Source: Zobellia russellii (GTDB lineage Bacteria > Bacteroidota > Bacteroidia > Flavobacteriales > Flavobacteriaceae). Taken from it: 64,000 bases of DNA. The translations under genes and the position numbers were made by a program. The notes under the pieces were generated by a model that saw only the letters and a program-made list of their open reading frames with translations, did not search any database and was not told the DNA's origin. Positions 54,310 through 62,300 of this stretch are shown here, one piece after another. The stretch's first letter is position 1, and the number at the start of each line of letters is the position of its first letter. The DNA lies in contig NZ_JACSOI010000006.1 of assembly GCF_018728565.1 (NCBI RefSeq), forward strand, positions 243,200 through 307,199, read 5' to 3'.

Positions 54310-55272
54310 TTAAATGGTTACCTCTAAAAGTTTCGCTCCCTCTGTTGTTATTTTTATAGTGTTGGACGATGCCGGTAAAAGAGTAGTCTCTCCCTTTTGG
54401 ATTTGTACACTGCCATTTTCATTGGCAATAGTAGCCGCACCTCCTACGCACATAAAAATGGTGAACGAATCACGATTGGTAACATCTTGTGTCATTCCAG
54501 CATTCAAATCCAGAAAATCCGTTTTAAAATATGGGCAATCTATCATCTCATTTACCGTGTTCTTCTCATTTTTATAAGCTACCTTAAAATCGTCTTTCTT
54601 CTTATAGTCAATGGCATCCAGCGCCTGCTCTGTGTGTAACTCCCTAAGATTTCCATTTTTATCCCTTCTATTGAAATCAAAAACACGGTATGTAACATCT
54701 GATGTTTGTTGGATTTCTGCTAAAAGAACTCCTGCGCCAATGGCATGAATCTTTCCTGTGTTAATAAAGAAAGTATCGCCTTCTTTTACCTTTTCATAGT
54801 TTAAAAGGTCTAGAAGCGTATCGTTTTTCATACTTTCTGCATACTCCTCTTTACTAACATCTTTGTTAAAACCAACAATTAAGCTAGCATCATCATCCGC
54901 ATCCATAACATACCACATTTCAGTTTTCCCAAAAGAGTTGTGACGTTTCTTGGCCAACTCATCATTGGGATGCAACTGAATGGATAGATCTTGTTTGGCA
55001 TCTATAAACTTGATTAATATTGGAAAATCAGTCCCAAAACGTTCATAAACACTTTTTCCCAATACACTTTCTGGATCTTTTTCTATTAGGTCTTGTAATG
55101 ACGCACCCGCCAAATCTCCGTTGGAAACTACAGAAATATCTCCCGGAACCGTAGAAAGCTCCCAACTTTCGCCGGTGATATCGTTTTCAATTGGCTTGCC
55201 CAAAACATCTTTAAGTTTAGTGCCGCCCCAAAGGCGCTCTTTTAAAATAGGATTGAATTTTAAGGGATGCAT
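54310..55272 (-). CDS. manA: type I mannose-6-phosphate isomerase
   Basis: The 320-residue enzyme interconverts mannose 6-phosphate and fructose 6-phosphate. Zinc-site motifs are IQLHPNDELAKKRHNSFGKTEMWYV and FINTGKIHAIGAGVLLAEIQQTSDVTYRVFDF. The start MHPLKFNPILKERLWGG is typical of the shorter bacterial (Bacillus-like) form. It feeds mannose into glycolysis or supplies mannose 6-phosphate for glycan synthesis. It is the last gene of the idi-queD-manA run. Confidence 0.95.
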   Translation of the reverse strand: MHPLKFNPILKERLWGGTKLKDVLGKPIENDITGESWELSTVPGDISVVSNGDLAGASLQDLIEKDPESVLGKSVYERFGTDFPILIKFIDAKQDLSIQLHPNDELAKKRHNSFGKTEMWYVMDADDDASLIVGFNKDVSKEEYAESMKNDTLLDLLNYEKVKEGDTFFINTGKIHAIGAGVLLAEIQQTSDVTYRVFDFNRRDKNGNLRELHTEQALDAIDYKKKDDFKVAYKNEKNTVNEMIDCPYFKTDFLDLNAGMTQDVTNRDSFTIFMCVGGAATIANENGSVQIQKGETTLLPASSNTIKITTEGAKLLEVTI

Positions 55273-55302
55273 AGCGTTTTTTTATAGTTATTAGTTTATG
55301 TT

Positions 55303-55710
55303 CTATCCTGAAAAGGTGACAAAATTTCGGGGGGTTTCATATAATACAACCTCAAGCTCGTGCCTTTCATTAATATGAGGTCTTAGTTTGTTCCAAATAA
55401 CAATTGAAATATTTTCTGCAGTTGGATTAATGTCTTTAAATTCCGGAACTTCAACATTCAGATTTTTATGATCTAAAGCATCCTCTACTTTATCGCCAAT
55501 TAAATCCTTTAAAACTTTCATATCCATAACAAAGCCCGTTTCGGGGTCTATTTCTCCCGTAACGCTAACAATCAACTCATAATTATGGCCGTGGTAATTG
55601 GGGTTGTTGCATTTGCCAAAGACCTGAGCATTCCTATCATCGCTCCAATCTTTACGATACAAACGATGGGCGGCATTAAAATGGGCCTTTCTACTAACCT
55701 TTACTTTCAT
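55303..55710 (-). CDS. queD: 6-carboxytetrahydropterin synthase-like protein (QueD)
   Basis: The 135-residue protein has the PTPS/QueD motifs: the zinc histidine in FNAAHRL, the CNNPNYHGHNYEL segment with catalytic Cys and two zinc histidines, and ALDHKNLN with the catalytic Asp and His. It converts dihydroneopterin triphosphate to 6-carboxytetrahydropterin for queuosine, or acts as a PTPS for other pterins. The start is the ATG at 55710, which lies inside the end of idi (17-base overlap). Confidence 0.92.
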   Translation of the reverse strand: MKVKVSRKAHFNAAHRLYRKDWSDDRNAQVFGKCNNPNYHGHNYELIVSVTGEIDPETGFVMDMKVLKDLIGDKVEDALDHKNLNVEVPEFKDINPTAENISIVIWNKLRPHINERHELEVVLYETPRNFVTFSG

Positions 55711-56239
55711 CCTCAATTGAATTTTGGCTTATGTGGTCATAAAATTTCTCGAAAATAATTTTGAACCACGCCGTATACGTATCCGGATTTTGTGCCATAT
55801 CTTTTTTAATATCAGAAGGCTTCATCCATTTCCAATCCGCTACCTCGTCCGGGTTAATTTTTGGTTCTCCGGTATAACTACCCATCATAACATGATCAAA
55901 CTCATGTTCCGTTAACCCGTTATCAAATGGCGCTTTATAGATGAAAGAAAACAGTTCTTTAAGTTCGGTAACAAAACCCATCTCTTCTTGTAATCTTCTT
56001 TTTCCCGCCTCTATATTGCTCTCGCCTTCACGTTGATGGCTACAACACGTATTGGTCCATAAATTGGGAGAGTGGTACTTGTGGGCAGCTCGTTGCTGCA
56101 ACATAGTCTCACCTTTATCATTCATTACAAAAACAGAGAATGCGCGATGAAGCATAGCTTTTTCATGCGCCTCCATTTTAGGCATTGTTCCTATTTGGTT
56201 ATTGTCTTGGTCTACCAAGATTACTTCTTCTTCTTTCAA
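55694..56239 (-). CDS. idi: isopentenyl-diphosphate delta-isomerase, type I
   Basis: The 181-residue Nudix-fold enzyme converts isopentenyl to dimethylallyl diphosphate for isoprenoids such as menaquinone. The active-site Cys lies in LWTNTCCSHQREGE. The Nudix-type box is REGESNIEAGKRRLQEEMGF, and a later Glu lies in FDNGLTEHEFDHVMMG. The start is a TTG, supported by a strong AAGGAG ribosome-binding site about five bases upstream (plus-strand CTCCTT at about 56245-56250). Confidence 0.94.
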   Translation of the reverse strand: MKEEEVILVDQDNNQIGTMPKMEAHEKAMLHRAFSVFVMNDKGETMLQQRAAHKYHSPNLWTNTCCSHQREGESNIEAGKRRLQEEMGFVTELKELFSFIYKAPFDNGLTEHEFDHVMMGSYTGEPKINPDEVADWKWMKPSDIKKDMAQNPDTYTAWFKIIFEKFYDHISQNSIEDESKG

Positions 56240-56360
56240 ATATCTCCTTTTTTACAAAGCACAAAAAAAGCGCCTCCGGACAAAAATAATACCTTTAAGT
56301 TAGTATCGTGTGAAGAGAAGATGATAAATTAAGGAAAGTGAGTCAATTTTATAAAAACTT

Positions 56361-57314
56361 CTAAAAGAAACGAGGTGATTTTAAGTTACCCTTTGTGCTT
56401 ATGAAATCATATCTTAAGATGGCTTCAAAAGAGCCCGAATTATAGACCGCTTTGCCCAGCTCGGTAACTTCGCGATCATAGGCAAGACCGATCAAGAACT
56501 TCTTGGAAATATTGAACCCTAGCATACCACTGAATGCCGCATCCCAACGGTAGGCCGCTCCAAGGATAAATTTTTCACTAAACATAAAGTTTGCCGAAAT
56601 ATCAACTTGCAATGGGGCTCCAGTAACCAATTTGGTTAATAAAGCGGGTTTAAACTTTGTATTATCGTTTAAATCCCAAACATAGCCTGTTATAAAGTAA
56701 AAGTTCATTTGTTCTTTGGCCGTAGACGGTGCTGGACCATCTTTAAAATGAAGGGTCTGTAATATACGTGGAACGGAAAGACCTGCATAGAACCTCTCAT
56801 TATGATAATAAATACCTGCACCAACATTAGGCGAAAACTTGTTGTCTATATCATTCTGTAAACTTGTATCTGTTGTAAATTGATTGAGTTCCGAAAAACG
56901 AACGTCCAGTAAATGGGCGCTTCCCTTTAGCCCAAAACTTAATCTACCTTCCGAGGATGTGTATACCGTATATGAAAAGTCTATATCAATATAAGTCTCA
57001 GAAGTAGGGCCAATTTTATCATTAACTATTGAAGCACCTAGGCCCACACCCCTATACCCAATAGGGGAATGTATATTGAAAGTCTGCGTTGTAGGAGCTC
57101 CATCCAACCCTACCCATTGGGAACGGTGCAAGAGTGCTGTACTAATATGACCTCGAGAACCCGCATAAGCAGGGTTGACGCTCACCGTATTATACATATA
57201 TTGGGTATACTGAGAGTCTTGTTGCGCAATGACGTTTTGTATAGTTGCCGCAAACAGTACGACAAATAGTAGGCCAATTTTACAAGCGGTTATTCTGAGA
57301 TTTGGGATCATCAT
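56361..57314 (-). CDS. type IX secretion outer-membrane protein, PorP/SprF family
   Basis: The 317-residue protein has a signal peptide (ending near IQNVIAQ) and the family start QQDSQYTQYMYNTVSVNPAYAGSRG, then HRSQWVGLDGAPTTQTFNIHSP. The rest is an outer-membrane beta-barrel. PorP/SprF proteins lie next to specific T9SS cargo genes and help place that cargo on the cell surface. It starts five bases after the type-B CTD protein, so it is probably dedicated to this locus. Confidence 0.94.
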   Translation of the reverse strand: MMIPNLRITACKIGLLFVVLFAATIQNVIAQQDSQYTQYMYNTVSVNPAYAGSRGHISTALLHRSQWVGLDGAPTTQTFNIHSPIGYRGVGLGASIVNDKIGPTSETYIDIDFSYTVYTSSEGRLSFGLKGSAHLLDVRFSELNQFTTDTSLQNDIDNKFSPNVGAGIYYHNERFYAGLSVPRILQTLHFKDGPAPSTAKEQMNFYFITGYVWDLNDNTKFKPALLTKLVTGAPLQVDISANFMFSEKFILGAAYRWDAAFSGMLGFNISKKFLIGLAYDREVTELGKAVYNSGSFEAILRYDFISTKGNLKSPRFF

Positions 57315-57319
57315 TACTG

Positions 57320-59347
57320 CTATCTGTTAATGTATATATATCCTGAAAGTGATTTTTGTTCACCTTGAGCATCTTTGTAATCTAAAATATAGAAATACGT
57401 ACCAACCGGTAATTTTCTATCTGCATCAACAGTAACCCTTCCTTGAGAGGTTCCGTCAAACACGTTTCCTTCGGTGTTGTAAGCCTGTGTAGTATATACA
57501 AGAACACCCCATCTATTATAAATCCGAATTGAGTTATCCGGGTAGTTTTCCAGCCCAGTTATGGTCAGTACGTCATGGGCTCCGTCATTATTTGGCGTCA
57601 CTACGTTAAATACCTCAATAGGTTCTTCCTCTGCGTTAGGCTCTAAATATTCCGGTATACCATTGCCATCCGTATCATCATTGGCATAATTCCCATCAAT
57701 ATTTATATCCTCGTCTTTACTCTGGATACCATCATTATCATCATCCGTATCCCTATAATCAGATTCTCCATCGCCATCCGTATTTGGTAAATCGTTATAT
57801 GGATCGTTTATTTCATCATTAACATCAAGATCAATTGCCGTTTCGCCTTCGTACCCGTCATCAAGACCATCGCGATCTTTATCCGAACCAATTAAAGTAA
57901 CGTCAGGAATACCGTCTCTATTATGATCATGCCCTTCTATTCTATCCGGAACATTGTCATTATCACTATCATCATCAACGTAATCCGGTAAATCGTCTCC
58001 GTCCGTATCTTCTGGGATAATTCCTAATCCACCATTATTTTCATAGGCATCATCCACTCCGTTTCCATTCAAATCCAATCCACTAGGCGGGATATAATCA
58101 ATAGTGGTTTGAGCTTCTACGTTATCCGGGATACCATCATTGTCACTATCAATATCTAAATAATCCGGAATGCCATCATTGTCCGTATCCGTTGGATGTG
58201 TAGACGGATCATTATCGGCATCTAAATTCAAATCTTCAAAACTATTTAAGATTCCATCATCATCTGTATCCAAATCAATGGCATCCGTTACCAAAATAGT
58301 TACCGTAGCCGTATCACAATTACCTACCGTATCACAAAGCGTATAAGTAAATGAGTCGCTTCCATCAAAATTTTCATTAGGAGTGTATGTAACCCTATCA
58401 TCCGATGGATCGTTGGGTGTACCATTGTTATCCAATACTAACGTTCCATTTGTTGGATTCGTGGTCGTTAAAGTTCCTATTGTTGGAATATCATTGTCAT
58501 TACCAAGAATATCCAATTCAACCGGCGTATCTTCTGTAGTAGCTATGCTATCATCAAGAGTATCCAAAATAGGTAGCACATCTACTGTGACCGTAGCCGT
58601 ACTACAGTCCCCAAAAATATTACAGACCGTATAATTAAACGTATCCTGACCATTGTAATCAGGATCCGGAATGTAAGTCACAATATCATCTGTAGGATCG
58701 TTAGGTGTTCCGTTATTATCAATATTTACCGTTCCGTTTACCGGATTGGTTGTAGTAAGTGTACCTTGCGTAGGCAGCTCACTATCATTGTCAAAAATAT
58801 CCACTACCACTGAATCATCTTCGTCTACAGTAACGAGATCATCAACCAGAATGGCCGACTCATCAATACAGACTACGGTAAAACTAGGTAGACTTTTTGC
58901 ATTACCAGCCTTAGTAATAGTAGCTATATAGCGCTCCACGTTCTGTGTGGCAATAACCATAGGGGCACTCTGGTCTCCTGGCAAAGGAGGGTTCCAACTC
59001 ACTGTTGCTCCCGAAGAAAGGTTATCCGTATTATCACTAATATCAAGAGTGACCTCATTATATGGCGAATTACAATTGGTTACTATAAAATAACTGGTTG
59101 CATTCTTACCACATAAGGTACCATCGTACGTTGCAAAATAAATCCCTTGATCATTTACTTCCAAGAAGGAATCCGTACTTAAAACAGTACTGGTGTCCTG
59201 CGCTTCATACCAGCGAAAGTTGGTTCTGGTTTCTTCTGGGGTGTCATCTGGAGCGCGTAATAAATACTGAGCATTGGAGACGGCAAACCCCAGAATGGTA
59301 AAAACCAAACTGAGGACCAGTTTTTTATATGTAGTTATCGCTCTCAA
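57320..59347 (-). CDS. T9SS type-B secreted surface protein with cadherin-like and TSP3 repeats
   Basis: The 675-residue protein has a signal peptide (1-26), an N-terminal region (about 30-165) and two tandem cadherin-like repeats (about 172-257 and 265-353; each with NNGTPNDP). A long Asp-rich, calcium-binding thrombospondin type-3 stretch follows (about 358-570; repeated DNDGIPDY units). The gliding-motility-type C-terminal domain (about 578-675) has VVTPNNDGAHDVL, IRIYNRWGVLVY and ends LSGYIYINR. T9SS exports it to the surface. It starts 21 bases after the collagen-like gene. Confidence 0.93.
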   Translation of the reverse strand: MRAITTYKKLVLSLVFTILGFAVSNAQYLLRAPDDTPEETRTNFRWYEAQDTSTVLSTDSFLEVNDQGIYFATYDGTLCGKNATSYFIVTNCNSPYNEVTLDISDNTDNLSSGATVSWNPPLPGDQSAPMVIATQNVERYIATITKAGNAKSLPSFTVVCIDESAILVDDLVTVDEDDSVVVDIFDNDSELPTQGTLTTTNPVNGTVNIDNNGTPNDPTDDIVTYIPDPDYNGQDTFNYTVCNIFGDCSTATVTVDVLPILDTLDDSIATTEDTPVELDILGNDNDIPTIGTLTTTNPTNGTLVLDNNGTPNDPSDDRVTYTPNENFDGSDSFTYTLCDTVGNCDTATVTILVTDAIDLDTDDDGILNSFEDLNLDADNDPSTHPTDTDNDGIPDYLDIDSDNDGIPDNVEAQTTIDYIPPSGLDLNGNGVDDAYENNGGLGIIPEDTDGDDLPDYVDDDSDNDNVPDRIEGHDHNRDGIPDVTLIGSDKDRDGLDDGYEGETAIDLDVNDEINDPYNDLPNTDGDGESDYRDTDDDNDGIQSKDEDINIDGNYANDDTDGNGIPEYLEPNAEEEPIEVFNVVTPNNDGAHDVLTITGLENYPDNSIRIYNRWGVLVYTTQAYNTEGNVFDGTSQGRVTVDADRKLPVGTYFYILDYKDAQGEQKSLSGYIYINR

Positions 59348-59368
59348 ATCGATTGGTTACCGTTTAAA

Positions 59369-62300
59369 TTATTTTACTACAAAAACTACATTGATCAACG
59401 AGTTATAACTTGCTGGTTGTCCAATAACATCATAGGTCATTATTCCGGATGCATTTACGGATACATTGTCAAAAACTGCCGTATCGTAAAAAGTAACATA
59501 GTAATACAACTCCGTATTGGCATATGTTGGAATAGCTGCTGGTGCCGAGGCACTAGCTACCATTGGCGAACCGAATTGTGCAACATATTGAGCGTGCAAG
59601 TCTATAGTTCTACCGGTTCCATTTGTTGAAGCGTCTACTTCTATAGAAGGTGGATAGAAAATCTTAGAAGCTTTTAAAGAGTTTACTTCAACAAGATCGC
59701 CATCTGCCTCAACACCTACTAACGTAGTAGCATTACCCGTTACGGCATTTGATCCATAATCAGAAAAACGTACTGTACCACCTTCTACATCTAATCTGGC
59801 ATCTGGTGAACTGGTACCAATACCTACTTCATCGGAAGAAGCATCTGTAAATAGTAAAAATGTTTCAGTGTCTCCTTCAACTCTCATATCACTATTTGCT
59901 CCCCTTTCATTTACTACCAAACCGTCATACATTCTTACATTTCCATTAAAAAATGTTCCTAAGGCATAGTCGTTGCTCCAATTAATACGCAAATAATTAT
60001 CGTCAGTTGCCCTCAAAGTATTCTTACCATTCATATATAGGTAATCGTTTATTTCAACATTACCTTCAACATCTAAAGCCCTATTAGCCGTAATAGAGGT
60101 TCTACCGATAGCAACATTTCCTTGAGTAAAAATATTATCGTTTATATTGTTCGGAGCATTTGATGTACCTACCTCGTACCAATCATGATCTGACAAACTG
60201 GATAAATCAACACTATTCCCTCCAGAGATTGCCAAATTACTTCCTGATAGGCTAAGGGTCTGATCGTCTGTGGCAGGATCACCTGCTGGGCCTTGAGGGC
60301 CGGTAGCTCCAGTTTGACCGTCTTGACCATCTTGACCTGGTTGTCCCTGAGGACCCTGAGGACCTTGAGGTCCCTGAGGTCCCTGAGCCCCATCCTGACC
60401 GTCTTGTCCGTTTTGTCCGTTTTGACCTGGTTGCCCCTGTGGACCTTGTTGACCTTGGGCTCCTTGCGGACCGGCCGGACCTTGAGGACCTGTTTCCCCT
60501 TGGATTCCCCGCGGACCACGAGCTCCTGTGGCTCCTGTATCTCCCTGAGGACCTTGTGGACCCGTTGCTCCTGTGGCACCGGTATCTCCTTGCGGGCCTT
60601 GAGGACCTTGAGGACCTGTTGCTCCCGTATCTCCTTGTGGACCCTGTGGACCGACTTCACCTTGCGGGCCTTGGGCTCCTGTAGCTCCCGTATCTCCTTG
60701 CGGACCTTGTGGGCCAACTTCACCTTGTGGACCTTGGGCTCCTGTAGCTCCTTGCGGGCCTTGAGGACCAACTTCTCCTTGTGGGCCTTGGGCTCCTGTA
60801 GCTCCCGTATCTCCTTGCGGACCTTGTGGACCTGTTGCTCCTGTGGCTCCCGTATCCCCTTGTGGACCCTGAGGACCAACTTCACCTTGTGGACCTTGGG
60901 CTCCTGTGGCTCCCGTATCTCCTTGTGGACCTTGAGGACCTGTTGCTCCTGTATCTCCTTGTGGACCTTGAGGACCTGTTGCTCCCGTATCTCCTTGCGG
61001 GCCTTGTGGGCCTACTTCTCCCTGTGGACCTGTTGCTCCTGTGGCTCCCGTATCCCCTTGTGGACCCTGAGGACCAACTTCACCTTGCTGGCCTTGGGCT
61101 CCTGTAGCTCCTGTATCTCCTTGAGGACCAACTTCTCCTTGTGGACCTTGTGGACCTTGTGGACCTGTCGCTCCCGTATCTCCTTGCGGACCTTGAGGAC
61201 CCGTTGCTCCTGTGGCTCCGGTATCTCCTTGTGGACCCTGAGGACCAACTTCTCCTTGTGGACCTTGTGGGCCAACTTCACCTTGCGGGCCTTGGGCTCC
61301 TGTTGCGCCTGTATCTCCTTGCGGACCTTGTGGACCAACTTCTCCTTGTGGGCCTTGGGCTCCTGTGGCTCCCGTATCTCCTTGCGGACCTTGAGGACCC
61401 GTTGCTCCAGTGGCTCCGGTATCTCCTTGTGGACCCTGTGGACCAACTTCTCCTTGTGGACCTGTCGCTCCTGTGGCTCCCGTATCCCCTTGTGGACCTT
61501 GTGGGCCAACTTCTCCTTGTGGGCCAACTTCTCCTTGTGGACCCTGAGGACCAACTTCTCCTTGCGGGCCTTGGGCTCCTGTAGCTCCCGTATCTCCTTG
61601 TGGACCCTGAGGACCAACTTCTCCTTGAGGACCTGTTGCTCCTGTAGCTCCTGTATCTCCTTGCGGGCCTTGTGGACCTGTCGCTCCTGTGGCGCCTGTA
61701 TCTCCTTGTGGACCCTGAGGACCAACTTCTCCTTGTGGACCTGTTGCTCCAGTATCTCCCTGAGGACCTTGTGGGCCAACTTCTCCTTGTGGACCTGTCG
61801 CTCCTGTGGCTCCCGTATCCCCTTGTGGACCCTGTGGACCAACTTCTCCTTGTGGGCCTTGGGCTCCTGTAGCGCCTGTATCCCCTTGTGGACCTTGTGG
61901 ACCGACTTCACCCTGTGGGCCTTGGGCTCCTGTAGCTCCCGTATCCCCTTGCGGACCTTGAGGACCTACTTCACCTTGCGGACCTTGTGGGCCTGTATCC
62001 GGATTAATCCATGAATAAGTTCCTGTACCGTCCGTAGAAAGTACTTGTCCATTATTCCCACCTGAAGGCAGTTCTATTTCGTTTGTTGGGTCCGAATCTT
62101 CATCCCTAATGTCTATTGTGGTATTGGTACCATCGTTAATTTGTATTTCAACGGATCGGTTTGGCACCACAACTGCACTACTAAGATTTTGATCATCTCT
62201 AAAATCTGTAAGATCAACGGTTGTATCCGGGCCTGTACCATTATCTAAAGTGATGATATTTCCTGTAAGACTTATCTGCTGATTATCAGTATTTGCTAAG

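Noticed and set aside
60293..62014. Long open frame antisense to the collagen tract (573 codons, Leu/Thr/Trp/Cys-rich) and similar frames at 60169-60885 and 61012-61911
   Set aside because: They are by-products of the repetitive Gly-X-Y coding DNA, have low-complexity translations, and contain no signal or domain.
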